Shown one piece after another: positions 8,897 to 19,558 of a DNA stretch of 64,000 bases. The stretch comes from Streptococcus oralis. GTDB lineage: Bacteria; Bacillota; Bacilli; Lactobacillales; Streptococcaceae. The translations under genes and the position numbers were made by a program. Under the pieces are notes generated by a model. It was given only the letters and a program-made list of their open reading frames with translations. It had not been told where the DNA came from and did not search any database. Numbering within the stretch: position 1 is the stretch's first letter; every line of letters begins with the position of its first letter. The stretch covers positions 124,001 to 188,000 of the forward strand of contig NZ_RJPK01000002.1 in NCBI RefSeq assembly GCF_003943415.1, written 5' to 3'.

Positions 8897-9349
8897 ATGG
8901 CACAACGTTACCAAAATGTTATGGTTGCAATTGATGGTTCTAAAGAGGCAGACTTGGCTTTCGTCAAAGGTGTTTACACTGCTCTACGCAACGAATCCAA
9001 ACTCACCATCGCCCATGTTATTGACACACGCGCTCTTCAAAGCGTGTCCACCTTTGATGCTGAAGTTTACGAAGAACTCCAAGTCGACGCTGAAAGTTTG
9101 ATGAAGGAGTACGAAAAGCGTGCGAGAGATGCGGGCGTGACGGATATTCACATCGTCATCGAAATGGGAAATCCGAAAACCCTCCTTGCCCGTACCATTC
9201 CAGACGCAGAAAATGTTGACCTGATTCTCGTCGGTGCAACAGGTCTTAATGCCTTTGAACGCCTCTTGGTTGGCTCTTCATCTGAGTACATTCTCCGCCA
9301 TGCAAAAGTCGACTTACTGGTCGTAAGAGAACAAGAAAAAACATTATAG
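8897..9349 (+). CDS. Universal stress protein (UspA family)
   Basis: The protein has 150 residues, one Usp domain. It starts MAQRYQNVMVAIDGSKEAD, with the conserved VAIDGS strand and loop. It carries the ATP-binding signature G-2x-G-9x-GS in VGATGLNAFERLLVGSSSEY (about residues 113-132), so it belongs to the ATP-binding branch. The start has AGGAGG nine bases upstream. It is a single-gene unit with its own terminator. Usp proteins help survival under stress and starvation; the specific role here is unknown. Confidence 0.92.
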   Translation: MAQRYQNVMVAIDGSKEADLAFVKGVYTALRNESKLTIAHVIDTRALQSVSTFDAEVYEELQVDAESLMKEYEKRARDAGVTDIHIVIEMGNPKTLLARTIPDAENVDLILVGATGLNAFERLLVGSSSEYILRHAKVDLLVVREQEKTL

Positions 9350-9355
9350 GAACAC

Positions 9356-9384
9356 AAAAGGAGCCTGCTAGGCTCCCTTTTTTC
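9356..9384. terminator. Bidirectional terminator after the universal stress gene
   Basis: The inverted repeat AAAAGGAGCC/GGCTCCCTTTT with a five-base loop ends in a T run. It also serves the convergent gene, whose stop is at 9385. Confidence 0.9.
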
Positions 9385-10770
9385 TTACTTATTTCTCTCT
9401 TTATGTCGCTCATAAGCCTTGAGTTGACGCTGCAGTTCCTTTCTGATAGCAGGTTCTGGAGCATATTTTTCGTCCCAGTCATCCGGTTTTAAGATTTTAT
9501 GTGTAACTGGATCAAAATGGGCTTTTCCATCAGGAAACACCTTCCCCATGTTTGCCTCATGCACAATATCAAAGATGCGTTCTGGATCCACTCCCATCAG
9601 GGCAAAACTGCCGTAAGTAAAATACAGTGTATCGATTAAGGCATCAACCTGCCCGATTAGATCTTTTTGGGCAGGCGTTTTTTGCCTCACCTTTTCGGCT
9701 GCCTTATCAAGTGCCGCATGCATGCTTGCAAGTGACTGCTGGAATTCTTCCTCCGAAGAACTTGCCGCGCGGACAAACTCTACTAATTCTTCAATTTTAA
9801 AGTCTGCACGATGGGTCGCCCCTTCAATATCCCATGCCTGTGGTTCTTCCTGAGTTCGTTCATCCATCATGTGATGGAAGGTCTTGACTTTATTAAAGTG
9901 GTAGTCCCGACTGACAAACACTTTTTCTGAAGCCAAAACACCAAAGTGCTCGAGCGCCTTGTGGATGCCATCTTGTTGGTTACTTGCTGTAATGTGCTTG
10001 GCAACTCCTTTAACACTGCTACTGCCATTTCCCATAGCGACTGACATACCAACACCTGCCAACATTTCCAGGTCGTTGTCTGAGTCACCAAAGGCCATGA
10101 CTTGGTTGAGATCAAAGCCATACTCTTTCCCAACTCGGCGAATGCCTTCTAGTTTGGAGTTCCCTTGGTTGATGATATCTGCAGCAAAAGGATTGCTTCG
10201 AGTTAATTTCAAGTCGTCAAAATCACTTGCAGCTTTCTCAGATTCTTCGGGTGTCATCAGCATTAACACTTGATAGATTGGTTCATTGATCAAACGAAGT
10301 AGATCATCTTCCTTTTGAGGAACTGCCTTGCTGACCATTCGATTAAAGGAACGGCTAACGGTTCTTGTTAAGCCAGTTGGAATGAAACGGCTAACCAGCT
10401 GTGAAAAGGATCCGAGACCAAATGACATAATTTTCGAACCAACAACAGCATGCTCGGTTCCAAGAGCGATTTCTTTTCGCTCCTTTTTAGCATAGGCAAT
10501 CAGTTGACGCAGACTTGACTTGGCAATCGGGCTAGCAAATAAGACTTTTTCTTTGTTAAAGATATATTGTCCGTTATAAGTTATTGCAAAATCCAGATCT
10601 AAATCCTCCATCAATTCCTTGACAAAGAAAGGCCCCCGTCCTGTCGCCACTCCGACAAGTACCCCTTGTTCTTTCACAATCCGAATCGCGTCCTTAGTGG
10701 ATTTCAAAACACTCTTACGATCGTTGACTAGCGTTCCATCGATATCAAAAAAAACAGCTTTGACTTCCAT
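9385..10770 (-). CDS. Cof-type HAD hydrolase fused to an NTP-pyrophosphohydrolase-like domain
   Basis: The protein has 461 residues in two parts. Residues 1 to ~285 form a HAD-IIB (Cof) phosphatase: motif I FFDIDGTLV (8-16), ATGRG, and motif IV GDSDNDLEML. Residues ~300-461 form an all-alpha domain with an EELVEF helix and a DALIDTLYF helix, the paired acidic helices of the MazG/phosphoribosyl-ATP pyrophosphatase-like superfamily. The two chemistries suggest a nucleotide-housecleaning role in which one domain releases a nucleoside monophosphate and the other dephosphorylates it; this is inference. The fused form is, as I recall, normal for streptococci. It converges on the usp gene and is divergent from the asparaginase gene. 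Confidence 0.88.
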   Translation of the reverse strand: MEVKAVFFDIDGTLVNDRKSVLKSTKDAIRIVKEQGVLVGVATGRGPFFVKELMEDLDLDFAITYNGQYIFNKEKVLFASPIAKSSLRQLIAYAKKERKEIALGTEHAVVGSKIMSFGLGSFSQLVSRFIPTGLTRTVSRSFNRMVSKAVPQKEDDLLRLINEPIYQVLMLMTPEESEKAASDFDDLKLTRSNPFAADIINQGNSKLEGIRRVGKEYGFDLNQVMAFGDSDNDLEMLAGVGMSVAMGNGSSSVKGVAKHITASNQQDGIHKALEHFGVLASEKVFVSRDYHFNKVKTFHHMMDERTQEEPQAWDIEGATHRADFKIEELVEFVRAASSSEEEFQQSLASMHAALDKAAEKVRQKTPAQKDLIGQVDALIDTLYFTYGSFALMGVDPERIFDIVHEANMGKVFPDGKAHFDPVTHKILKPDDWDEKYAPEPAIRKELQRQLKAYERHKERNK

Positions 10771-10835
10771 CCTATCCCATTCTCCCCTTTTGTGTTACAA
10801 TGATTATACCACATTTCAGAAAGAGTGAGTAATTC

Positions 10836-11798
10836 ATGCCTAAGAAAATCCTTGTTTTACATACAGGTGGAACTATTTCCATGCAAGCTGACGCCACTGG
10901 TGCCGTTGTAACTAGCCAGGAAAATCCCATGAACCATGTTTCCAATCCGCTTGAAGGGATTGAGGTTTATGCCCTAGACCTTTTTAACCTGCCAAGTCCC
11001 CATATCAAACCCAAGCATATGCTTGCGCTCTATCATAAAATTAAAGAGGAAGCAGACCACTACGATGGAGTTGTCATCACACATGGGACAGATACGCTAG
11101 AGGAAACTGCCTACTTCCTTGATACCATGAAAATTCCGCCCATGCCCATCGTTCTAACAGGAGCTATGCGTAGTTCAAACGAACTCGGTAGCGATGGAGT
11201 TTATAACTATCTGAGTGCTTTACGAGTTGCCAGTGATGATAAAGCAGCCGACAAGGGTGTGCTGGTCGTCATGAATGATGAGATTCACGCAGCAAAGTAT
11301 GTTACCAAAACCCATACGACCAACGTCGGTACCTTCCAAACTCCAACACACGGACCACTTGGTCTCATCATGAAGCAAGAAATCCTCTACTTTAAAACAG
11401 CTGAGCCTCGTGTCCGTTTTGATCTCGAACATATTCAAGGTCTGGTTCCCATCATCTCGGCCTATGCAGGTATGACAGATGAGCTGATTGATATGCTTGA
11501 CCTAGATCACCTAGATGGATTAGTCGTTCAAGCTTTTGGAGCAGGTAATGTACCCAAAGAAACAGCTCAAAAATTAGAAAGTCTCCTCCAAAAAGGCATT
11601 CCAGTCGCCTTGGTTTCACGTTGTTTTAACGGAATTGCAGAACCCGTTTACGCCTATCCAGGCGGAGGAATTCAATTACAAGAGTCTGGCGTTTTCTTTG
11701 TCAAAGAACTCAATGCTCAAAAAGCTCGCCTCAAATTATTGATTGCTATCAACGCGGGACTAAAAGGACAAGAACTTCGCAATTACATGGAAGGTTAA
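10836..11798 (+). CDS. ansA: Asparaginase
   Basis: The protein has 320 residues, typical of cytoplasmic type I bacterial L-asparaginases. It has the first catalytic motif LHTGGTISM (nucleophile Thr in TGGT, residues 10-13) and the second VVITHGTDTLEETAYFL (about residues 82-98). It lacks a signal peptide, so it should act in the cytosol, hydrolysing asparagine to aspartate and ammonia. The start follows AGAAAGAGTGAG. It stands alone between the divergent HAD gene and the convergent ccpA. Confidence 0.93.
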   Translation: MPKKILVLHTGGTISMQADATGAVVTSQENPMNHVSNPLEGIEVYALDLFNLPSPHIKPKHMLALYHKIKEEADHYDGVVITHGTDTLEETAYFLDTMKIPPMPIVLTGAMRSSNELGSDGVYNYLSALRVASDDKAADKGVLVVMNDEIHAAKYVTKTHTTNVGTFQTPTHGPLGLIMKQEILYFKTAEPRVRFDLEHIQGLVPIISAYAGMTDELIDMLDLDHLDGLVVQAFGAGNVPKETAQKLESLLQKGIPVALVSRCFNGIAEPVYAYPGGGIQLQESGVFFVKELNAQKARLKLLIAINAGLKGQELRNYMEG

Positions 11799-11803
11799 AA
11801 TTG

Positions 11804-11839
11804 AAAATCAGGAAATCTTCTCGATTCCCTGATTTTTTC
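11804..11839. terminator. Bidirectional terminator between ansA and ccpA
   Basis: AAAATCAGG pairs with CCTGATTTT across a loop of about 15 bases, with A and T runs outside both arms. It overlaps the last base of the ccpA stop codon. Confidence 0.88.
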
Positions 11840-12849
11840 TATTTGCGTTTTCGTGTCGAACGACGTTCTGTCAAACCGTGAGGCAGGAGAACTTCACGTT
11901 CTTCCAACTCTTCTTTATGCATAATCTTGGTCAACATACGCATACTGATAGCACCAAGGTCGTATAGAGGTTGAGCAATTGTCGTTAAGTTTGGACGAGT
12001 GAATCGTGCAATTTGAGAATCATCTGTCGTAATGATTTCAAACTCTTCCGGTACAGAAATACCGTGATCTGCCAAGCCATTTAACACACCCGCAGCCAAT
12101 TCATCACCTGTCACAACCGCGGCTGTAGCCTGTGAAGAAACCAAGCGCTCTGCCAAGGCATAGCCATCATTATAGCTGTATTTAGACTCAAATACCAAGC
12201 CCTCGCTATAAGGGATTCCTGCCTTTTTCAAAGCTTCCTTGTAACCAATCAATCGAATTTTACCATTGATATCATCAACAAGTGGTCCACTGATAAAGGC
12301 AATCTTTTCATTTTCCTGAAGCAAATGAGTTACTGCATCAATCGTTGCTTGTTTGTAGTCAATATTAACACTTGGCAACTGGTGTTCGATATCCACCGTT
12401 CCTGCAAGGACAACTGGTGTCCGAGAACGAGAAAATTCTGAACGAATCTTTTCAGTCAAGTGATAGCCCATAAAAATGATCCCGTCAACCTGTTTTGAAA
12501 AGAGAGTATTAACTACTGAAACTTCTTTTTCATCGTCTTCATCACTGTTGGCTAGGACGATATTGTACTTATACATCTCTGCAATATCATCAATCCCCTT
12601 GGCTAGGGTTGAAAAATAGCCATTAGTAATATTTGGAATCACAACACCAACTGTCGTGGTTTTCTTGCTGGCCAAGCCACGCGCTACCGCATTTGGACGA
12701 TAGTCAAGACGATCAATCACCTCTAGAACTTTTTTACGAGTATTCTCTTTGACGTTCTTATTACCATTCACTACACGGCTAACAGTTGCCATTGAAACCC
12801 CAGCTTCACGGGCAACATCATAAATCGTTACTGTATCATCTGTGTTCAT
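11839..12849 (-). CDS. ccpA: Catabolite control protein A
   Basis: The protein has 336 residues, a LacI/GalR regulator. The N-terminal helix-turn-helix VTIYDVAREAGVSMATVSRV (residues 7-26) is followed by the hinge helix region YRPNAVARGLASKK. The periplasmic-binding-like core follows and matches streptococcal CcpA as I remember it. With HPr-Ser46-P it binds cre sites and controls carbon catabolite repression, including PTS operons such as manLMN in this window. A cre-like site lies upstream of the gene itself, which suggests autoregulation. Confidence 0.96.
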   Translation of the reverse strand: MNTDDTVTIYDVAREAGVSMATVSRVVNGNKNVKENTRKKVLEVIDRLDYRPNAVARGLASKKTTTVGVVIPNITNGYFSTLAKGIDDIAEMYKYNIVLANSDEDDEKEVSVVNTLFSKQVDGIIFMGYHLTEKIRSEFSRSRTPVVLAGTVDIEHQLPSVNIDYKQATIDAVTHLLQENEKIAFISGPLVDDINGKIRLIGYKEALKKAGIPYSEGLVFESKYSYNDGYALAERLVSSQATAAVVTGDELAAGVLNGLADHGISVPEEFEIITTDDSQIARFTRPNLTTIAQPLYDLGAISMRMLTKIMHKEELEEREVLLPHGLTERRSTRKRK

Positions 12850-12913
12850 TCTGTTTCCTTTCTATATTGAAAATTTCGCTTTCATACATCTGCTTACTCC
12901 ATTTTATCACTTA

Positions 12914-12929
12914 TTGTAAACACTTTCAA
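12914..12929. promoter_or_regulatory. cre-like site upstream of ccpA
   Basis: TTGTAAACACTTTCAA, 65 bases upstream of the ccpA start, matches the catabolite response element pattern (TGNAARCGNWWWCA) except at the central G. Its position suggests CcpA feedback on its own gene. Confidence 0.55.
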
Positions 12930-13052
12930 GTATTTTTTAGAGAAACTTTGAAAAAATTTCACAACCTATTCCCATTTTGAAAAAGCGAGTACGATTTCTT
13001 GATTTTTGGGATGTTTTGCTGTATGATAAGGAAAAATAAAAGGAGGGAGGGA

Positions 13053-13376
13053 ATGTTTATGGCTTTTACAAATACTCAGAGACGTTCTGCCAGTTTTGGC
13101 GTTGTGACCAGCTTGCCTGACGATGTTATCGACTCTTTATGGTTTATTATCGATCATTTTTTGAAAAACGTCTTTGAATTAGAAGAGGAACTCGAATTTC
13201 AACTACTAAACAACGAGGGGACCATTACCTTCCATTTCTCTAGTCAGCACCTGCCGACTAGTATCGACTTTGATTTTAATCATCCCTTCGACCCTCTTTA
13301 CCCTCCTCGGGTTCTTGTTTTAGACATGGACGGGAAAGAAACCATCCTCCTTCCTGAAGAAAATGACCTATTTTAA
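13053..13376 (+). CDS. DUF960 family protein
   Basis: The protein has 107 residues: MFMAFTNTQRRSASFGVVTS, then a segment rich in acidic and aromatic residues (DDVIDSLWFIIDHFLKNVFELEEE), ending with LLPEENDLF. It matches the small DUF960 family of streptococci and lactococci, whose function is unknown. I chose the ATG at 13053 because AGGAGG ends six bases before it. The ATG at 13059 (MAFTNTQ) is equally possible, since the purine-rich leader AGGAGGGAGGGA serves both. It is convergent with the folate operon. Confidence 0.85.
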   Translation: MFMAFTNTQRRSASFGVVTSLPDDVIDSLWFIIDHFLKNVFELEEELEFQLLNNEGTITFHFSSQHLPTSIDFDFNHPFDPLYPPRVLVLDMDGKETILLPEENDLF

Positions 13377-13423
13377 AAACTCTAGCTTCTCGGCGCAAAC
13401 TGCTGAGGAACTAGAGTTTTTTC
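13375..13423. terminator. Bidirectional terminator at the end of the folate operon
   Basis: AAAAACTCTAG pairs with CTAGAGTTTTTT around a 25-base loop, giving A/T runs on both strands. It serves DUF960 on the plus strand and folBK on the minus strand. Confidence 0.85.
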
Positions 13424-14235
13424 TATTTGTTCAATTCTTGATACAAGTAGCGTATCGGCTGTTTGAGTACTGGATGAATAAAATGGGGAGCTATTTCTTG
13501 CAGAGACTCAAGGACAAAGAGGCGTTCTGCTACATAAGGGTGAGGCAAGATGAGGTCGTCTGTATAAATGACTTGGTCCTCCACAAAGAGCAAGTCCAAA
13601 TCAATCAAACGTGGTCCCCAATGCACCTCTCGAACCCGTCCCATCTCTGACTCAATGGCTAATAATGTTTCTAACAAGACTGGTGTTGGTAGCCAGGTTT
13701 CCACCTCAACCACTTGATTGACAAAACTATCCTGTTCCACACCACCCCAAGGCTCCGTCGTTAAGACACTAGACTCTTTGAGAATATGGATGCCTCGAGT
13801 CCGCAGTTTATGAATAGCTTGTTCCAAGTTCGCTTGCTTGTCCCCCATATTGCTTCCTAGGGCGATAAAGGCCCGCTGCTTACGACGGTGAATGATCACC
13901 GAGCAGGTATCCAACGGTAAATGCACTGGAGCCCAAGGTTTTTTGAGTTCCAACTCAATTTCTTGGACAAGAGGATAGGTCTCAAAGGTACGCTCTACTA
14001 GTTTGTAGGCTACCGTTTCAATCAAGTCCTCAGTGGTTTCCTGAAACCAAGTCGTCCACTGCTGACAAAGTTCCCCATAATGAATAGAAGCTGTCAAGTC
14101 CAAGTCTGTCGCTGCCTTGGTCATATCATAGGATAAGATTGCGGAAATAACAAACTTCTGCCCCAATTCTTTCTCACTAGGAAAAAGACCATGATAGGCA
14201 AAAATTTCCAAATCTTTAATCTGCAGTTGATCCAT
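13423..14235 (-). CDS. sulD: Bifunctional dihydroneopterin aldolase / HPPK
   Basis: The protein has 270 residues and is a FolB-FolK fusion. Residues 1 to ~117 are dihydroneopterin aldolase ([20 protein letters not shown], with the family's Tyr-His). Residues ~119-270 are 6-hydroxymethyl-7,8-dihydropterin pyrophosphokinase, with [19 protein letters not shown] and the Mg/ATP motif [11 protein letters not shown]. It makes 6-hydroxymethyl-dihydropterin and activates it with ATP for the FolP step. This fusion is the SulD protein of pneumococcus. It is the last gene of folP-folC-folE-folBK. Confidence 0.95.
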   Translation of the reverse strand: MDQLQIKDLEIFAYHGLFPSEKELGQKFVISAILSYDMTKAATDLDLTASIHYGELCQQWTTWFQETTEDLIETVAYKLVERTFETYPLVQEIELELKKPWAPVHLPLDTCSVIIHRRKQRAFIALGSNMGDKQANLEQAIHKLRTRGIHILKESSVLTTEPWGGVEQDSFVNQVVEVETWLPTPVLLETLLAIESEMGRVREVHWGPRLIDLDLLFVEDQVIYTDDLILPHPYVAERLFVLESLQEIAPHFIHPVLKQPIRYLYQELNK

Positions 14236-14277
14236 AACTAGTCCTTTCTAGAAAAATCCGCATGAAGCGGATTCTTT

Positions 14278-14832
14278 TTATAGTCCCATTAAACGATAAG
14301 CCTGGTCTCGGAGGTCCTTATCTGTTTCAAATAGACCACGAGCTACTGTCGTCAAGGTTGCAGTGCCTGGTTTTCGAACACCACGCATGCTCATACACAT
14401 ATGCTCTGCCTCAATGACAACAAAGGCTCCCTTAGCCCCCAGATACTCCATCAAGGCATCGGCCACTTCGATATTCAACCGTTCTTGAATCTGTGGTTTT
14501 TTAGAGTAGACTTCAACCGTACGGGCTAGCTTAGACAAGCCTGCCACACGACCATCTGGAATGTAGGCAATATGCGCTCTCCCATAGAAGGGCAAGAAGT
14601 GATGTTCACACATGGTGTGGAAAAAAATATCCTTTTCCACTACCATATTGTCATCAATAATCTCAAAGGATTTTGACAAATATTCCTCCGCTGTTTGACC
14701 AAGACCTGAAAAAATCTCTTGATACATACGGGCTACACGAGCAGGTGTTTCCTGTAATCCCTCGCGGTTAGCGTCCTCACCAACAGCCTCGATAATCATT
14801 TTTACAGCCGTTTCAATCTTTTGTGTATCCAT
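14278..14832 (-). CDS. folE: GTP cyclohydrolase I
   Basis: The protein has 184 residues. Zinc and active-site residues are visible in [23 protein letters not shown] (Cys-Glu-His-His) and in the distal Cys of [16 protein letters not shown]. It converts GTP to 7,8-dihydroneopterin triphosphate, the entry step of folate synthesis. Its first 20 bases overlap the 3' end of folC, so translation is coupled. In pneumococcus the gene is called sulC. Confidence 0.96.
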   Translation of the reverse strand: MDTQKIETAVKMIIEAVGEDANREGLQETPARVARMYQEIFSGLGQTAEEYLSKSFEIIDDNMVVEKDIFFHTMCEHHFLPFYGRAHIAYIPDGRVAGLSKLARTVEVYSKKPQIQERLNIEVADALMEYLGAKGAFVVIEAEHMCMSMRGVRKPGTATLTTVARGLFETDKDLRDQAYRLMGL

Positions 14833-16135
14833 TCTCGTTCTTCCTCTCCATCAGGTAGGCTCTCACTTGGTTCAAGAAATACAAGGAACCCGTGACAATC
14901 CTAACTGTTTGTTTCTCTTCATTTTTATCTGTCAATTTCTGCTCTAGAAAATCCTGCCAACTTTGGTAATTGAGATTTCTAGACTTGGCTATCTCTTTCA
15001 GCACGCTTTCATCCGTCGCCCGACTATCGTCAAAATGGGTTAAAGTCAATTGACTATCTGGCAGCGTTTCTAGCAAATCCAGCATATCGTCCAAGGCCTT
15101 GGTTTTGATGCAAGTAAAGAGGATTTCCTTATGATAATCCGCAAAGCGTTCTTGCAAGGTTGCTAACAAAGCCTTGATAGCATGAGGATTGTGGGCCCCA
15201 TCTAAAAACAGCAAGGAGTTACTAGACACGACCTCCAAACGCCCTGGCCATCTAGTTTCTTTCAAAGCTTGAGCAACCAAGTCATTACTTGCTAATTCTC
15301 GCCCAATCTCCTGACAATAAGTGTCTAGGAGAGCAAGCGCCATCCCCGCATTCTCTATCTGATGCAAACCAAGCAGACCTGTTTGAAAGCGACCTTGTCT
15401 GACAGAACTGCTATAATCAAAGATTTCACCCGTCACCACACTTTCTTGATGACTGACTTGATAATCTCTCTCATATCTTATTCTCGGTGCATCTTTCCCT
15501 TCCGCAATGCGGTCAATAACAGCCAGGGCTTCTGGAACAATATGACCTGTCACCAAGGGAATGCCTTGCTTGATAATACCAGCCTTCTGCTCTGCTATGG
15601 CTTCCAAGGTGTCACCAAGTAGGGCTACATGGTCCAGTCCAATGGTCGTAATTCCTGTTAAAATTGGCTGGCAAACATTGGTACTATCCAGAAGGCCACC
15701 CATACCGACTTCCATGATGGCCACATCTACTTTTTCAGTGGCAAAATAATCATAAGCTAGGGCAGTGATAATCTCAAACTCGGTCGTTTCTTGTAAAACA
15801 GCGCCCTTCTCCCCCTCAAGCAAAGACTCATAGTCTGCCATCAGGGCTTCTAGCTTCACTTCTGGGATGGATTCCCCATTGATGCTAATCTGGTCTGTAT
15901 AATGAATGAGATAGGGCGAGCTGAAAACACCAACTCTCAGACCTAGCTTTTCCAGCATATTTTTCAAAAAAGCAATGGTCGAACCCTTGCCATTGGTCCC
16001 TCCGATATGGATGACCTTGAGTTTGAGATGGGGATTACCTCGCAGGGCTAGGAGTTCTACCATTCGCTCCAAACCAAAATGCGGTTGGTCCGTCCGGTAG
16101 TGGGCAATCCACTGATTGTTTTCAATTTCTTTCAT
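14813..16135 (-). CDS. folC: Dihydrofolate synthase / folylpolyglutamate synthase
   Basis: The protein has 440 residues, a Mur-ligase-type ATPase. The P-loop is in [15 protein letters not shown] (about residues 43-57), and the C-terminal domain carries [10 protein letters not shown]. It adds glutamate to dihydropteroate to give dihydrofolate and may also extend the polyglutamate tail. It starts one base after the folP stop and overlaps folE by 20 bases, so it sits tightly inside the folate operon. The pneumococcal name is sulB. Confidence 0.95.
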   Translation of the reverse strand: MKEIENNQWIAHYRTDQPHFGLERMVELLALRGNPHLKLKVIHIGGTNGKGSTIAFLKNMLEKLGLRVGVFSSPYLIHYTDQISINGESIPEVKLEALMADYESLLEGEKGAVLQETTEFEIITALAYDYFATEKVDVAIMEVGMGGLLDSTNVCQPILTGITTIGLDHVALLGDTLEAIAEQKAGIIKQGIPLVTGHIVPEALAVIDRIAEGKDAPRIRYERDYQVSHQESVVTGEIFDYSSSVRQGRFQTGLLGLHQIENAGMALALLDTYCQEIGRELASNDLVAQALKETRWPGRLEVVSSNSLLFLDGAHNPHAIKALLATLQERFADYHKEILFTCIKTKALDDMLDLLETLPDSQLTLTHFDDSRATDESVLKEIAKSRNLNYQSWQDFLEQKLTDKNEEKQTVRIVTGSLYFLNQVRAYLMERKNENGYTKD

Positions 16136-16136
16136 C

Positions 16137-17102
<966 letters not shown>

Positions 17103-17184
17103 TCACCACATTATTTCTCTATTTTACCATAAAAAGAAAAAGATGGATACGCCAGCATTCATCTTTTCCAAGTAAGGAAATGGT

Positions 17185-17892
17185 CTAGAAAGGTAAGCCT
17201 ACATTTCGACTAATCAAAACCAGTAAAGCCAGCAAACAAAAGGCAATACCATTGACAATCATATGAAGCAAGATCGACATCTCTAAACGTTCTGTTCTGT
17301 AGGCTGTCCAAGTTAAAACTGTCGACATTCCTCCATAGATAAGGAGAGAAGGCAGATTGGTCGGTGTGTGGAGCAAGGCAAAGACGACTGCACCTACAAG
17401 ATAACCCAACTTCTCCTTCCCGCGGAAGATCTTTTTAGGGATAATTCCACGACACAATATTTCCTCACAAATAGGAGCAATCAGAACCAGTAAGAAAAAA
17501 CTGGAAATCAGCGAGCTATTCTGAACCAGATTATTAATAGTTGATTGATTGCTGGTCGTAGATTCATTCATCAGACGAAGCAAGGCAGAGCCGAATAAGT
17601 TACTTGTGAAAATAACCAAATAACTCAAAACCAAGCGGGCCAGATCTTTTGCCTTGAAAAAAGAAAGATTGAAGGTCGCAATCTCTGTTTTTCGCGCACT
17701 AAAGATAAAAACAGTTAGAATAGCAACCGACAGCAAAGCCACCAAGAGTCCTGACTGGAGGAGTGGGAATTGTCTAGCAGATAAAAGGGCAGATAAAATT
17801 AAAGGAAGTTGGGATAACACCAATCCTATTAAAAAAATCAACACCCATATTCCTCTATCCAGAATTTCTTGCCAGATACCTTTTTTCTTCAT
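17185..17892 (-). CDS. CPBP family intramembrane glutamic metalloprotease
   Basis: The protein has 235 residues with six to eight hydrophobic helices. The CPBP (Abi/CAAX-like) motifs are present: a Glu-Glu-x3-Arg motif in CEEILCRGIIPK (about residues 143-154), and a downstream His in FALLHTPTNLPS. Streptococci have many such proteins, often linked to bacteriocin immunity or to processing of membrane substrates. No bacteriocin gene is adjacent here and the substrate is unknown. It lies upstream of folP but separated by about 100 bases, so it is possibly an independent unit. Confidence 0.88.
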   Translation of the reverse strand: MKKKGIWQEILDRGIWVLIFLIGLVLSQLPLILSALLSARQFPLLQSGLLVALLSVAILTVFIFSARKTEIATFNLSFFKAKDLARLVLSYLVIFTSNLFGSALLRLMNESTTSNQSTINNLVQNSSLISSFFLLVLIAPICEEILCRGIIPKKIFRGKEKLGYLVGAVVFALLHTPTNLPSLLIYGGMSTVLTWTAYRTERLEMSILLHMIVNGIAFCLLALLVLISRNVGLPF

Positions 17893-17910
17893 GATGTACC
17901 TCCTTATAAT

Positions 17911-17936
17911 AAAAAGGGGAGACTCCCCTTTTTCTA
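17911..17936. terminator. Terminator of the NCS2 permease gene
   Basis: AAAAAGGGGA and TCCCCTTTTT form a tight hairpin with a four-base loop, flanked by A/T runs on both sides. It lies between the permease stop (17953) and the protease start (17892). Confidence 0.88.
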
Positions 17937-17952
17937 TTATACCATTTATAGC

Positions 17953-19371
17953 TTATAGCGCCATGCTAATATAGTTCAGGATGAACAAGGCATCCAAAAT
18001 CCAAATCATCACGTGCACATCCTTGGCTTGACCTTTGACAACTTTTGTCAAGGTATAAGTCAAGAAACCAACAGCAATACCTTGTGTGATAGAGTAGCTG
18101 AATCCCATAAAGATAGATGTGAAGAAGGCAGGAACCGCTTCAGCCATATCATCCCAAGGAATGTTTTTCAAGTTAGAAAGCATCATGATTCCGACGATGA
18201 TCAAAATTGGCGCTGTTGCAGCTGTCGGAACAATCGCTAGAAGTGGGCTAAAGAAGCTAGAGAGAGCAAAACAGATTGCAACAACTAGGGCCGTCAAACC
18301 AGTACGTCCACCAGCACCGATACCCGCCGCAGACTCAACATAAGTCGTAACGTTTGAAGTACCTGCAATGGCACCTACTGAAGTCGCCACCAAGTCAGAG
18401 TAAAGAGCCTTGTCCAATTTAACTGACTCATGGTTTTCCCCACTTGTCGCAACGATACCAACTTTTTCACCAGTACCGATAAGAGTACCAATTGTATCAA
18501 AAATATCCGTTAGTGAGAAGGCAAGAATAGCCATCAAGGTTTCTGGTAAACGTGAAGTGTTTGAAATCAAAGATCCTAAACCTTCTGAACCCAGAGCAGC
18601 ACCAAACAAAGTTCCTAAATCATTAACCGCTGATGAAAGATTGTTGCTAGCGAAGTCAATCCCTGACAAATTCACAACACCAACAGCAATGGCAAGGACA
18701 GTCGTTGTTAAAATAGAAAGAATAATTCCACCTTTGATGCCTTTAACAACAAAGAAGATGGTAATAGCCAGACCTGCAAGAGCCACCAATACTGCTGGAG
18801 TATTGAAGTCTACCAATCCTGGAACAGCTGCTGAGTTTGCAGTAAGTGCAGCTTGAGCCTTATCTGCTCCTTCACCTGCTACAGTATAAGTACCTGGATC
18901 GATTGAGAATTTCAAGAGACCAGCATTCTTAATCCCTACATAAGCAAGAAAAACACCAATACCAGCCGAAATAGCTGAACGAAGTGTTGTAGGAATGGAT
19001 TCGATAATCATTTTACGAACATTTGTCAAGGTAATAATCAGTGAAATAATTCCACAAATGAAGACCATACCAAGAGCTTCTTTCCAAGTATAGCCCATCC
19101 CAAATACAACTGTAAATGTAAAGAAGGCGTTCAATCCCATACCTGGCGCTTGAGCGTAAGGCAAGTTAGCATAGAAAGCCATCATCAAGGTACCAGCTAC
19201 CGCACCGATAATCGTTGCTAGAAAGACACCTTGAGCAGGCATACCAGTCTGCGAAAGCATTTGTGGGTTTACAAAGAGAATGTAACTCATTGCAAAGAAA
19301 GTCGTTAAACCAGCGAGAACTTCTGTACGAACATCTGTTCCGTTCTCTTTTAGTTTAAATAGTTTGTCCAT
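17953..19371 (-). CDS. NCS2 family guanine/hypoxanthine/adenine permease
   Basis: The protein has 472 residues with 12-14 transmembrane segments. It opens with KENGTDVRTEVLAGLTTFFA and contains FVNPQMLSQTGMP and the NCS2 signature region FSLTDIFDTIGTLIGTGEKV. This is the AzgA/PbuG-like branch of the NAT/NCS2 family, importing purine bases by proton symport. It is transcribed alone from a clear promoter. A purine specificity is family knowledge; I cannot separate guanine from adenine by sequence. Confidence 0.9.
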   Translation of the reverse strand: MDKLFKLKENGTDVRTEVLAGLTTFFAMSYILFVNPQMLSQTGMPAQGVFLATIIGAVAGTLMMAFYANLPYAQAPGMGLNAFFTFTVVFGMGYTWKEALGMVFICGIISLIITLTNVRKMIIESIPTTLRSAISAGIGVFLAYVGIKNAGLLKFSIDPGTYTVAGEGADKAQAALTANSAAVPGLVDFNTPAVLVALAGLAITIFFVVKGIKGGIILSILTTTVLAIAVGVVNLSGIDFASNNLSSAVNDLGTLFGAALGSEGLGSLISNTSRLPETLMAILAFSLTDIFDTIGTLIGTGEKVGIVATSGENHESVKLDKALYSDLVATSVGAIAGTSNVTTYVESAAGIGAGGRTGLTALVVAICFALSSFFSPLLAIVPTAATAPILIIVGIMMLSNLKNIPWDDMAEAVPAFFTSIFMGFSYSITQGIAVGFLTYTLTKVVKGQAKDVHVMIWILDALFILNYISMAL

Positions 19372-19409
19372 GTTTAATCTCCTTTTGTTTTTTTACGAAC
19401 AATATGAGT

Positions 19410-19438
19410 ATTATAACATTTATTATTCACCTTTTCAA
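19410..19438 (-). promoter_or_regulatory. Promoter of the NCS2 permease gene
   Basis: On the minus strand TTGAAA (-35) is 17 bases from TATAAT (-10, 19410-19415), about 40 bases upstream of the ATG. Just after the expected start site lies ATTGTTCGTAAAA, which contains a CGAAC core on the other strand. It resembles half a PurR box, but the position is wrong for a streptococcal PurR activator. Confidence 0.7.
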
Positions 19439-19558
19439 TATGTTTGTTTGATTTATTTAACAAAATGAAATTTCTATTTTTTGTTTTGAGTCTGTTTTTC
19501 TTCTTTCTTTTTGATATAATAGTAGACATCTTATCTGGAATGTACTAGGAAGGTTTAT

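Noticed and set aside
19391..19403. PurR box (CGAAC core) near the NCS2 permease
   Set aside because: Only one imperfect half is present, and it lies downstream of the -10, not in the upstream activator position used by streptococcal PurR.
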